Below the pieces are notes generated by a model that ran no database searches, was not told the DNA's origin, and worked only from the letters and a program-made list of their open reading frames with translations. Shown here piece by piece: positions 8,617 through 16,499 of a stretch of 64,000 bases of DNA (positions are counted from its first letter, which is position 1; each line of letters opens with the position of its first letter). The position numbers and the translations under genes are program-made. Origin of the DNA: Rhodococcus sp. 14-1411-2a (lineage in GTDB: Bacteria; Actinomycetota; Actinomycetes; Mycobacteriales; Mycobacteriaceae); NCBI RefSeq assembly GCF_002259485.1, contig NZ_NPGA01000011.1:1-64000 (forward strand), written 5' to 3'.

Positions 8617-9640
8617 GAACCAGATCAACTCGGTGGTGCAAGCGGAGATCGAACGCAATCTTCTGGGGGGCACTCCGAAGTACACCCGGTCCGACATCGT
8701 CGACAGGTCGGGGTTGCCGCTCGAACGGGTCATCGCGCTGTGGATCGGCATGGGCTTTCCCATCCACACCGATACCGAGGCCGTCGTCTACACCGATGCG
8801 GACCTCGAGGCACTGAAGTTGATCACCGGGCTCACCGAGCAGAAAGTCATCAAGCCCGAGATGGAGGTGGCGATCGCACGCACTCTCGGCCAGTCGATGT
8901 CCAGACTCGCGGAATGGCAAGTGGGCGTGGTGAACTCTCACATCCTCGAGCGCATCACCAGCAGCGACGAGGACCAGAACGACATCGACACCATCCGGCA
9001 CAACGCCAGGGATATCGCTGCCGAGACGGTCCCCACCCTCGAAGCGCTCCAGGCGTACACCTGGCGACGGCACTTGGCCGCGGCGGCCGGACGGTCCATC
9101 GCCGCTCCCGACGACGCCACCGACAGCCCCGTCATGGCCGTCGGCTTCGCGGACATGGTCGGCTACACCAGCCTGACGCGTCGACTCGACATCGGCGAAC
9201 TGACCACGCTCCTCGAGGAGTTCGAGTCTCTCGCCACCAATATCATTGCGCGCGGGCGTGGTTCGGTGATCAAGAACGTCGGCGACGAGGTGATGTTCAG
9301 CGCCCAGACTCCCGAGGACGCCGCCCACATCGCTCTCGATCTGCAGGACGCCTTCGCCGAGCAGGAAGACATGCCGGACCTGCGGGTCGGGCTGGCCTGG
9401 GGTCCGGTTCTCGCCCGTTACGGTGATCTGTACGGGTCGGTGGTCAACATCGCTGCGCGCCTGACCAGTTCGGCCAATCCGGGAACGACTCTCGTCGACA
9501 CCGTCATGACCGAGGAACTGCGTCACGACTCCGAGTTCTACCTCAAATCGATTCGCTCACTACGGGTCAAGGGTTTCCACAAGCTCAAGCCCCATCGGCT
9601 CAAGCGCAACAAGCGCAGCGGTCACCGGAGCGAGGAGTAG
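8609..9640 (+). CDS. Class III adenylate/guanylate cyclase with N-terminal regulatory domain
   Basis: A 343-aa soluble cyclase. Residues 1-165 resemble the helical regulatory domain of the mycobacterial Rv1264/Rv2212-type adenylate cyclases. The catalytic domain starts at about residue 175, with metal-binding Asp182 (GFADMVGYT) and Asp226 (NVGDEVMF), and GSVVNIAARL carrying the transition-state Asn/Arg. It therefore looks active. The first 8 bp overlap the plsC end, placing cAMP synthesis in a phospholipid acyltransferase operon. Its 3' end overlaps the convergent glycosyltransferase gene by 19 bp. Confidence 0.9.
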   Translation: MPENQINSVVQAEIERNLLGGTPKYTRSDIVDRSGLPLERVIALWIGMGFPIHTDTEAVVYTDADLEALKLITGLTEQKVIKPEMEVAIARTLGQSMSRLAEWQVGVVNSHILERITSSDEDQNDIDTIRHNARDIAAETVPTLEALQAYTWRRHLAAAAGRSIAAPDDATDSPVMAVGFADMVGYTSLTRRLDIGELTTLLEEFESLATNIIARGRGSVIKNVGDEVMFSAQTPEDAAHIALDLQDAFAEQEDMPDLRVGLAWGPVLARYGDLYGSVVNIAARLTSSANPGTTLVDTVMTEELRHDSEFYLKSIRSLRVKGFHKLKPHRLKRNKRSGHRSEE

Positions 9641-10683
9641 AACTCCAGATGTTTACGCGCGGCCTCGTCCCACGTGAGGCTGTGCGCCAGCGTCAGGCCC
9701 GGTAGCGGATCCTGCGGTTCCCGCACGGCACGTTCGAGCTCGGCTGCCATGGTCTGCGCCGAGGACGCGTAGGTGACGCTGTTGCCGAACACTTCTCGCA
9801 GTACCGGCAGATCTCGCGCGACGACGGGGGTCGACGCCGCGAGTGCTTCCATGGCGGCCAGTCCGAAGCCCTCCTTGGTCGAGAAGAACGGCAGCACAGC
9901 AGCCTGTGCCACGAGGTGCGGCAGCTCGTCGTCGTCGACGGTACCGAGTATCACCGGTTCGATACCGAGTTCGGCTGCGCGGCGGTCGAATTCGGCGCGA
10001 TAGTCGCGATAGTCGAACAGCGTCTCGCCGCCGGCGAAGACCAATCGCAGGTCGTGCGCCCGCAGCCGGGCGAAGGCGTCGAGTAGATCCAGGCTGCCTT
10101 TGCGCGGTTCGATACCTCCCACGGCGAGCACGTATCGGCCGAGCTTCCCGCGCCAGTGCGATCGGTCCGATTGCGCCGCTGCGGTGAACCTCTCGGCGTC
10201 AACGCCGTTGGGGATGACCGTGGGCTCGAATCCCCATCCGCGGCGAACGTCGCTCGCCACCGCCGCCGACACGCAGATGCGCGCGTACGGGGCGGTGATC
10301 GCGCGTTCGTGGCACGCGGCCAGCTCGGGCGTGGTGAACTCGTCCAGATGATGGATGGTCCTGATGCAGCGGCCGACGGCATTGGCGGAGATGCAGTCCT
10401 GCGCATGGACGATTTCGTACTCCTCCGGTGTGAACGCCTGCCGCAGAACATCTATCGACCGCAGAATTCGTTCTCCGACGTTCTCCCCTTCCCGGTGCTC
10501 GAACGGGACCATTCTGATGTCGACGGCGGGGTCCACGTCACGAAAGAACGTACTGTCGCCACCGCGGCCGAGGGACCACACCGACACGTCCTGCCCGGCG
10601 CGCGCCAGCGCCTCGGCCAGCGCCAGTGTGTGCACCACTCCGCCGCGCGGCTTGGACGAGTAGGTCGACAAACTGATCTTCAC
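9622..10683 (-). CDS. GT4-type glycosyltransferase of the Nit1C cluster (MSMEG_0565 family)
   Basis: A 353-aa GT-B glycosyltransferase. The N-terminal domain begins KISLSTYSSKPRGGVVHT (acceptor side). The C-terminal donor domain has GGIEPRKG and the EX7E motif EGFGLAAMEA. The GTG at 10683 is chosen because it overlaps the stop of the preceding gene (GTGA) and leaves the family N-terminus. It is the last gene of the minus-strand Nit1C operon and matches the MSMEG_0565 family by recall. It suggests that the cluster product, or an intermediate, is glycosylated. Sugar donor and acceptor are unknown. Confidence 0.88.
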   Translation of the reverse strand: MKISLSTYSSKPRGGVVHTLALAEALARAGQDVSVWSLGRGGDSTFFRDVDPAVDIRMVPFEHREGENVGERILRSIDVLRQAFTPEEYEIVHAQDCISANAVGRCIRTIHHLDEFTTPELAACHERAITAPYARICVSAAVASDVRRGWGFEPTVIPNGVDAERFTAAAQSDRSHWRGKLGRYVLAVGGIEPRKGSLDLLDAFARLRAHDLRLVFAGGETLFDYRDYRAEFDRRAAELGIEPVILGTVDDDELPHLVAQAAVLPFFSTKEGFGLAAMEALAASTPVVARDLPVLREVFGNSVTYASSAQTMAAELERAVREPQDPLPGLTLAHSLTWDEAARKHLEFYSSLR

Positions 10684-11531
10684 TGACCCGGTTTCTCCTG
10701 CAACAGATTCGGATACGCATCCACCCGACGCTCGGCCAAGTGATGCAGCCCCCGGCGCGCTCGGTCGACCTCGGCGTCGACATCGATCTCGTGCACCGCA
10801 AGGCCTCCTTTGGACCAGGTCCGAGCCAATACGTCGCCACCGGGGCCGACGATCTTCGCCTGCCCGAGAAAGCGCAGCGAACCCATCACTCCGGTTTGAT
10901 TGGACGAGACCAGCACCACCTGATTCTCGGCCGCGCGGGCAGCGTCGTACAGATCGAACAGACGGGACTGCCGATCGTTCGGAAGAGAAGACGCTCGATC
11001 CGTGACGCTGGCAGGCCACGCAGACAGGGCCGCAATGATTCTCGCGCCGTCGAGCGCCAACGTCCGCGCCGACTCCGGGAACGTCTTGTCGTAGTCGATC
11101 AACATGCCCATCCGCCCCACCGGGGTGTCGAAAGCCTCGAAGTGGTCACCGGCCGCATAGGCGAGCGACTCCCCGAGCGGCTGGTGCACCTTGCGGTGAC
11201 TACCCAGGATGCCGTCTCCGGTCAGACAGGCGGCAGCGTTGTACCGCAGTCCTTTCGACAGCTCGGTGTACCCGATGCAGATCGTCATGCTACCGGCCGC
11301 CGCGATGATCGCCGCCAGTTCCGGACCGTCGGGATCGAGGGTGGGCGGCAGTTCCGCGGGATCCGGATTGCTCAGACTGTTGATGTAGCCCCCGAGGGAC
11401 GCGTCGGGCAGCACCAGGAGATCGATGCCTTCTCGGGCCGCACTGGAGATGATCGTGGTGATCTTCAGTACGGCTCGGTCGACGTCTCTCCCGAAATGCG
11501 CTGCCAGCGCGCCGATCTTGATGGGGGCCAC
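10680..11531 (-). CDS. Nitrilase-fold protein lacking catalytic Glu and Cys (pseudo-enzyme candidate)
   Basis: This 283-aa protein is a diverged paralogue of the intact nitrilase encoded at 13129-14022. The carbon-nitrogen hydrolase fold is recognisable throughout. Of the catalytic Glu-Lys-Cys triad, Glu is Asp43 (LPDASLGGYI instead of LPEACLGGYL) and Cys is Asp146 (LIDYDKTFPE instead of QICYDKGFPE). Lys114 (HRKVHQPLGE) is kept. The frame is open and intact, so it is not a pseudogene. It probably cannot hydrolyse nitriles or amides; it may be a structural or regulatory partner or use other chemistry. The GTG at 11531 gives the family N-terminus. Confidence 0.85.
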   Translation of the reverse strand: MAPIKIGALAAHFGRDVDRAVLKITTIISSAAREGIDLLVLPDASLGGYINSLSNPDPAELPPTLDPDGPELAAIIAAAGSMTICIGYTELSKGLRYNAAACLTGDGILGSHRKVHQPLGESLAYAAGDHFEAFDTPVGRMGMLIDYDKTFPESARTLALDGARIIAALSAWPASVTDRASSLPNDRQSRLFDLYDAARAAENQVVLVSSNQTGVMGSLRFLGQAKIVGPGGDVLARTWSKGGLAVHEIDVDAEVDRARRGLHHLAERRVDAYPNLLQEKPGQ

Positions 11532-11538
11532 GAGAAGC

Positions 11539-12849
11539 TCAGACCATCTGACTCTGGGGCTGCGCCGAGCTCTGAGACTGCGTAGCGTTTCGAGACTGCG
11601 CGGCACTGATCTCGAGGCCGATCTGATCGGCGAGGAACTGCGCGTCCCGGGCCACCGAGGCGAAGCGTCCCGAACCCCAGGTGTGCTGCCACGGCAGACC
11701 CAGGAAGTACAGGCCGGACACCGAGGTGACGCCGCGGTTGTGCGTCGGGTGGCCCTCGCCGTCGAACGCGCCGACCTTCAGCCAGCGATAGTCGGTACGG
11801 AAGCCGACGGACCAGACGACGGCCTTGATATCGGCGGCGGCGAGGTCGAGTTCGGTGGTCTCGGTCTCCGGACGCCACACCGGAACGTAACGCTCCTCGG
11901 TCGGCGCGCTGATTCCCTCGCGCTCGATGTAGGCGTCGATGTTGTCCTTGATGCTCTCGGCCACGCGGTCCGCAGCGTCGAGGGAGGCCTCGAGGGTGGG
12001 CGCGAACTGCAGAACGCCGTCCTCGACTCCCAGTAGGCGGCCGTAGAGTTTCATGCCCTCGGTGGCGAATGCGCGCAGGTCGATGTCTCGACCACCGTCA
12101 CGTCCGGTGACGTAGTGGTTCGTGTTCTCGCGTTTGCCGACGCCGCCGGGTTGATCTTCGATGGAGACATCGTAAACCCCCATGTCGTGCAACCAGGCGA
12201 CACAGTCGCGGCCGCGATAGAAGCGCGCGACGCGGGGAGCGGTGCCCGCCACCAGATGGACGCGGCGGCCGTCGAGGTGCAGGTCCTCGGCAATCTGGGC
12301 ACCGGACTGGCCGGTGCCGACGACCAGCACGTCGCCGTCCGGGAACTGTTGTGACCCGCGGTATTCGGAGGAGTGGATCTGGACGATGTCACGGGGCAGC
12401 TTCTCGGCGAACCTTGGGATGGTGGGGATGTGGTACCCACCGACGGCGACGACGATCTGATCGGCATGCATGGGGCCGGCGGAAGTCTGGAGGTCGAAGC
12501 CACCCGCCACCGACTGGAGTGCCTGATCGACCGAAACGTGCTCTCGGACCGGTGCATCGAAGCTTTCCGCGTAGCGGCGTACGAAGGCGTACACCTCGTC
12601 ACGCTGCATGAATCCGTCGGGATCGTCACCGTCGTAGGAGTACCCGGGGAGCGCGCACTGCCAGTTCGGAGTCACGAGGGTGAAGTTGTCCCAGCGGGAG
12701 TCCTTCCACTCGTGCGCGATCGTCTCGCGCTCCAACACGACATGGTCGATGCCACGCTGCGTCAGATGCCAGCTGATGGACAGGCCGGCCTGCCCGCCGC
12801 CGATGACGATCACGGGGTAGTTTTCTATTGCACTGTGATTCTCCGTCAT
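11539..12849 (-). CDS. Flavin-dependent oxidoreductase of the Nit1C cluster (MSMEG_0569 family)
   Basis: A 436-aa FAD/NAD(P)-binding monooxygenase-like protein. A Rossmann GXGXXG lies at residues 16-22 (IGGGQAGLS) and a second dinucleotide motif at VVGTGQSGAQIAEDL. The last 20 residues are Gln/Ser-rich and probably disordered. The family corresponds to MSMEG_0569/NitH of Nit1C clusters, likely catalysing N- or C-oxygenation of a cluster intermediate. It overlaps the 96-aa gene upstream by 4 bp and ends 7 bp before the start of the defective nitrilase paralogue. The cluster substrate is not established from sequence. Confidence 0.9.
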   Translation of the reverse strand: MTENHSAIENYPVIVIGGGQAGLSISWHLTQRGIDHVVLERETIAHEWKDSRWDNFTLVTPNWQCALPGYSYDGDDPDGFMQRDEVYAFVRRYAESFDAPVREHVSVDQALQSVAGGFDLQTSAGPMHADQIVVAVGGYHIPTIPRFAEKLPRDIVQIHSSEYRGSQQFPDGDVLVVGTGQSGAQIAEDLHLDGRRVHLVAGTAPRVARFYRGRDCVAWLHDMGVYDVSIEDQPGGVGKRENTNHYVTGRDGGRDIDLRAFATEGMKLYGRLLGVEDGVLQFAPTLEASLDAADRVAESIKDNIDAYIEREGISAPTEERYVPVWRPETETTELDLAAADIKAVVWSVGFRTDYRWLKVGAFDGEGHPTHNRGVTSVSGLYFLGLPWQHTWGSGRFASVARDAQFLADQIGLEISAAQSRNATQSQSSAQPQSQMV

Positions 12850-13136
12850 AGCAATTCAGCTCCCGACATGTTCAGTACGCGAACGGCACCGGCCTCGTAC
12901 GCGGCACTGACACCGTGAATCTCCTCCATCTGCTGCGCGGCCGAGGTGCACCGCATGCCGAACTTGGCGAGCACTCGATCGCTGGCGATCGTCAGCGCCT
13001 CCGACGTCCGCTTCACGAACTCTGCCACCGGGTAGTCCTCGCCGGGCGTCAGGTAGTCGTGCATCACCAGAGACGGCGAATAGCAGGACTGTTCGCGTCC
13101 GTCGGGCCATCGAACGAGGAACGACATCTCAGGCAT
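12846..13136 (-). CDS. Small Nit1C cluster protein (MSMEG_0570 family)
   Basis: A 96-aa protein of the 'MSMEG_0570 family nitrogen starvation response protein' (NitG-like). It contains an SFLVRWPDG opening, a central PVAEFVKRTSEAL and a helical C-terminus. No catalytic motif is evident. The ATG at 13136 is chosen because it overlaps the nitrilase stop by 8 bp and yields the family length; a much longer open frame upstream is a shadow of the nitrilase. Its consistent presence in Nit1C clusters implies an essential but undefined role, perhaps as an accessory or carrier subunit. Confidence 0.85.
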   Translation of the reverse strand: MPEMSFLVRWPDGREQSCYSPSLVMHDYLTPGEDYPVAEFVKRTSEALTIASDRVLAKFGMRCTSAAQQMEEIHGVSAAYEAGAVRVLNMSGAELL

Positions 13137-14022
13137 GGATCGGCTCCTTCGTGATGGTCCGGTACACGGACGGTCGGCGATCACGAAGGTTGTACATGCC
13201 GCCGCCACGTGCTGCGCCGATGAGGGCAGCGACGTCGACGGTGGCCGTGGCCAAGCCCGGTTCGACGCCCGTACCGGCGAGAACCTCCCCGCCGGGCCCG
13301 ACGATCTTTGCGCTGCAGACGAATCGGAGAGATCCGAAGGTACCTGCCTGATTGGCCGCGACCCAGATGATCTGATTCTCGAGAGCGCGGGCTCTGTCGT
13401 AGATGTCGAACCGCTGCTTCCAGCGGTCCTCTTCCATGTTTTCGACAGTGGCGGTGCGGGCCGTCGGCCAGGCCGAGATGGACGCAACGATCTCGGCACC
13501 GTCGAGGGCGAGTTCCCGTGCTGCCTCTGGGAATCCCTTGTCGTAGCAGATCTGCATCCCCATGCGGCCGATCGGAGTGTCGAAGGCGGAGTAGCTGTCT
13601 CCCGCGTCGTAGCAGAGGTTTTCACCCAGCGGCTGGTGCACCTTGCGGTACGAGCCGAGGATTCCACTGCCGTCGACGGTCACGGCGGCGTTGTAGCGGG
13701 TGTCGCCATCCTTCTCACAGAAGCCGAACGTGATGACGGTGTCGCCGGCCATGTCGATGACGCGTCTGATCTCCGGGCCGTCGAGTTCGAGGGCGGGCGG
13801 CAGGGCCTTCAGCCGACGCTGACGCGATTCCTCGGTCTCGTCTCCTCCGCCGAGACTCGGCAGGTAGCCGCCCAGGCACGCCTCGGGCAGGACGAGCAGT
13901 TGACTGCCGCGATTGCGCGCTTCCTCGAGCAACGCGGCGATGGTGGCGTAGCCCTGTTCCATGTCGCGCCCGAATTCGGCGGCGGCAACGGATATGGTGA
14001 CGGGCTTCGGGTGGGTAGTCAT
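13129..14022 (-). CDS. Nitrilase of the Nit1C cluster (Nit6803 family)
   Basis: A 297-aa carbon-nitrogen hydrolase. The complete catalytic triad is visible: Glu47 (LVLPEACLGGYL), Lys127 (YRKVHQPLGE) and Cys159 (MQICYDKGFPE). The family includes Synechocystis Nit6803, an aliphatic/aromatic nitrilase converting R-CN to a carboxylate plus ammonia. It starts within the stop of the GNAT-AIR gene (ATGA), so it is translationally coupled. It corresponds to NitC in Nit1C gene clusters, which have been linked to cyanide assimilation in other bacteria. The true substrate here is unknown. Confidence 0.93.
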   Translation of the reverse strand: MTTHPKPVTISVAAAEFGRDMEQGYATIAALLEEARNRGSQLLVLPEACLGGYLPSLGGGDETEESRQRRLKALPPALELDGPEIRRVIDMAGDTVITFGFCEKDGDTRYNAAVTVDGSGILGSYRKVHQPLGENLCYDAGDSYSAFDTPIGRMGMQICYDKGFPEAARELALDGAEIVASISAWPTARTATVENMEEDRWKQRFDIYDRARALENQIIWVAANQAGTFGSLRFVCSAKIVGPGGEVLAGTGVEPGLATATVDVAALIGAARGGGMYNLRDRRPSVYRTITKEPIHA

Positions 14023-15434
14023 GCTTCTCCCAATCCGGTCACGGTGGACGTGACCGCGCGAGTGGTGATTCCGTCGGGCCATCGCAGCGCGACGCCCTGA
14101 ATGTCGGTGAGCTCTCCGCAGACTGCGGACAGTGCAGGTCCGGACGGCGCAGTGGGTGCACCGGGACGGTCCGCGGTGATCATCGCGAACCCTGGAAAAC
14201 ACGTGATCCATTCGCCCATCGACGCTGTGTCGGGCTTCGGTATCGAGGCGACGTCGAGTACTGCACCCGTCCCGCTCGCCTCGGCCAACATTCCGGTGGT
14301 GCCGGCCAGGCCTGCCATCGAGACGTCCTTGGCGGCTTTGGGCGCGGTTCGGGAAACGAACGTCGCCATGGCCGTCAGTTCGTCGGAGTTCCGACGAGAC
14401 GACGAATCCCATTGCTGGCCATGGTATCCGCGTCGCCACTCGCCTTCGATGTCTGCGGTGAGCGTCAACCGATCGCCGACGCCACCGCCACCGGCCGGCA
14501 CCGGTCGCGAGGTCCGGCCGAGTGCGGTGACCGACAGCGACGACGGCACCCCGGCCTGGGTGTGGCCACCGAGCACCGGAACCTGCCACGCTGCAGAGGC
14601 GTTGGCGAGACCTCGGATGATGCGGGTCAGCCGACTCTGCGTGGGTGCGCCGACTGAATCGAGCATGCCGACGGCTCCTGCTCCCATCGCCGAGAGGTCG
14701 TTCAGATTGACCAGCGCAGCACACCAGCCGGCCCACTCCGGGTCGCGATCGACCATCGACGGGATGATGGCATCGCACGCTGCGATCATGTCGCTGCCCG
14801 GTACCGGCACGCCGTCGTCGCCGCGAAAACCTTTGGCACCGAGCCCGAGTGGCTGCGCACGAAGGGGAGCGAGTACCCCGGCGAGCATCGCCTTGGTCGA
14901 GGAGACGAGCCGTTCGATCCGGTCGATCGGCCAGTACATCGCCACGTGCGGCGTGTTGGCCACCTCGACGTCGCCGCGGCGAATCCACCCGAGGCGATTG
15001 AACAGTTGCTCGTTGCTCTTCTGTACGGTCGCGTCGAAGCGAAGAACACCTCTGCTCTCGGCGTGAGCGCAGGCAGCCCGAACGAGGGCAGGCCCGACGC
15101 CGGAGGTGCGCGCCGAAGCAGCGACCACGAGCCGGCTTCCTGCCCACCACCCCAGATCCGTTGCGGTGCAGGGTGCCAGCCGTACTCCGCCGAGAACAGT
15201 GCCGTCCCGGTCGGTGGCGACCAGAACGACTGCTCGCGGATCGTCGTCCACGTCGTCGTGATCGGTGCCGGCGAACAAGCCCTGTTCGGCAACGAATGTC
15301 GCTCTCCGGAGTGCACGATAGGCGTCGAGCTCCGCTGTACTTCCGCACGGCTGGACTATGAACCCGGGCTCGACGACAGTGGTTGCAGTACCTGACAATC
15401 CGGCGAGGTCGCCCAGTTCCACGACACCGAACAT
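14019..15434 (-). CDS. GNAT acetyltransferase - AIR-synthase-like fusion (Sll0786/Sll0787 type)
   Basis: A 471-aa two-domain protein. Residues 1-180 form a GNAT N-acetyltransferase fold (FIVQPCGSTAELDAYRALRR, then the acetyl-CoA loop ASARTSGVGPALVRAA). Residues about 190-471 resemble PurM/AIR-synthase-like ATP-binding enzymes (VNLNDLSAMGAGAVGMLDSV; SMAGLAGTTGMLAEA). In Synechocystis these are the separate proteins Sll0786 and Sll0787; here they are one chain. The ATG at 15434 lies 1 nt after the radical SAM stop. The fusion implies consecutive acyl transfer and ATP-dependent activation on one intermediate. An in-frame start 12 codons upstream is less likely. Confidence 0.9.
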   Translation of the reverse strand: MFGVVELGDLAGLSGTATTVVEPGFIVQPCGSTAELDAYRALRRATFVAEQGLFAGTDHDDVDDDPRAVVLVATDRDGTVLGGVRLAPCTATDLGWWAGSRLVVAASARTSGVGPALVRAACAHAESRGVLRFDATVQKSNEQLFNRLGWIRRGDVEVANTPHVAMYWPIDRIERLVSSTKAMLAGVLAPLRAQPLGLGAKGFRGDDGVPVPGSDMIAACDAIIPSMVDRDPEWAGWCAALVNLNDLSAMGAGAVGMLDSVGAPTQSRLTRIIRGLANASAAWQVPVLGGHTQAGVPSSLSVTALGRTSRPVPAGGGGVGDRLTLTADIEGEWRRGYHGQQWDSSSRRNSDELTAMATFVSRTAPKAAKDVSMAGLAGTTGMLAEASGTGAVLDVASIPKPDTASMGEWITCFPGFAMITADRPGAPTAPSGPALSAVCGELTDIQGVALRWPDGITTRAVTSTVTGLGEA

Positions 15435-15435
15435 G

Positions 15436-16491
15436 TCAGCCTCCCGCGTTCTGCAGAACGCTGCACGCACCGCATGCCGCGCAGCCTGCCTTCTGTTCGG
15501 TTCCGAGCATCGCCGCGGCCTGAAGCTCCTTGGCGACGCGTCGGGTGACGTTTTCGAGAACGTCTCGGCTCGGTGCCGTCGCTCGGTCGATGTCCACTGC
15601 CAACGTTCCGGCGAGCGGCCGGAACGGAACCACGAAGGGGTAGACCCCCATCTCGATCAGTTCTGCTGCGCCTGCGACCAATTCGTCGGGATCCTCACCG
15701 AGTCCCACCAGGATGTACGTCGAGACCTGATTGCGTCCGAAGACACGAACCGCTTCTTTCCACGCCGCGCGGTACTCGTCCATCGAGACCGAGGCCTTGC
15801 CCGGCATCCACCGGCGCCGAACGTCGTCGTCGAGAGATTCGACGTGGATGCCGATGGATTCGGCTCCGGCGTCGTACAGATCTTGGATCGTCTGCAGGTC
15901 GCCGGGAGGTTCGCACTGCACCTGGATCGGGAGCTGTGGAACCACCGCCTTGATGGCGCGCACGCATCGGGCCAAGTGGCGAGCACCGCGGTCCTTCGCG
16001 GCCGAGGTTCCCGTCGTCATGACCATCTGTGTGACGCCGTCGAGTCGCACCGCCGCCTCGGCCACCTCGGCCAACTGCGCCGGGGTCTTGACCGCGATGG
16101 TGTCGCCGGCCTCGAGCGAGGCCTCGATGGAGCAGAAGCGACACCGCTGGTCGGCGTCGTAGCGGATGCACGTCTGCACCACGGTCGTAGCGAGGACGCT
16201 GGAGCCGTGGAGCTTGGCGATCTTCTCGTAGGCGACGCCGTCGGCGGTGGCGAGGTCGTAGAACTTCGGGCGATCGACGGCCTGAACATCGAGTCCGATG
16301 TCGTTGCCGTCGAACAACACTCGACCCTCTTCGAGAACGTACGGGCTGAGCGGATTGCGGGGGATGGCTGCGCCGAGACCATCGATGCGGACATGTCCAT
16401 CGTCACTCGGGCCTGCACCGGCAGTTCTGGACACCGGCGTTGCTCCTCGAATTCCGAGCAACGCCAGATCCACGCGTGTAGAGATGGACAT
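15436..16491 (-). CDS. Radical SAM enzyme of the Nit1C cluster (MSMEG_0568 family)
   Basis: A 351-aa radical SAM protein. The [4Fe-4S] ligands appear to be Cys108, Cys117 and Cys120 in CIRYDADQRCRFC, i.e. CX8CX2C rather than the canonical CX3CX2C. Downstream are SAM-binding-type elements (MTTGTSAAKDRG, IQVQCEPPGD). A C-terminal CX2CX2C (Cys337, 340, 343) could bind an auxiliary cluster. The fold is biotin-synthase-like and matches the MSMEG_0568/NitD family. It probably performs the key radical step of the pathway. It is separated by 8 bp from the Sll0783-like gene upstream and by 1 bp from the GNAT-AIR gene. Confidence 0.92.
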   Translation of the reverse strand: MSISTRVDLALLGIRGATPVSRTAGAGPSDDGHVRIDGLGAAIPRNPLSPYVLEEGRVLFDGNDIGLDVQAVDRPKFYDLATADGVAYEKIAKLHGSSVLATTVVQTCIRYDADQRCRFCSIEASLEAGDTIAVKTPAQLAEVAEAAVRLDGVTQMVMTTGTSAAKDRGARHLARCVRAIKAVVPQLPIQVQCEPPGDLQTIQDLYDAGAESIGIHVESLDDDVRRRWMPGKASVSMDEYRAAWKEAVRVFGRNQVSTYILVGLGEDPDELVAGAAELIEMGVYPFVVPFRPLAGTLAVDIDRATAPSRDVLENVTRRVAKELQAAAMLGTEQKAGCAACGACSVLQNAGG

Positions 16492-16499
16492 GGGTGCCC

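Noticed and set aside
13129..15348. 739-aa frame fusing the nitrilase to an upstream extension
   Set aside because: The extension is a shadow of the GNAT-AIR gene; the nitrilase starts at 14022 with an ATGA overlap.
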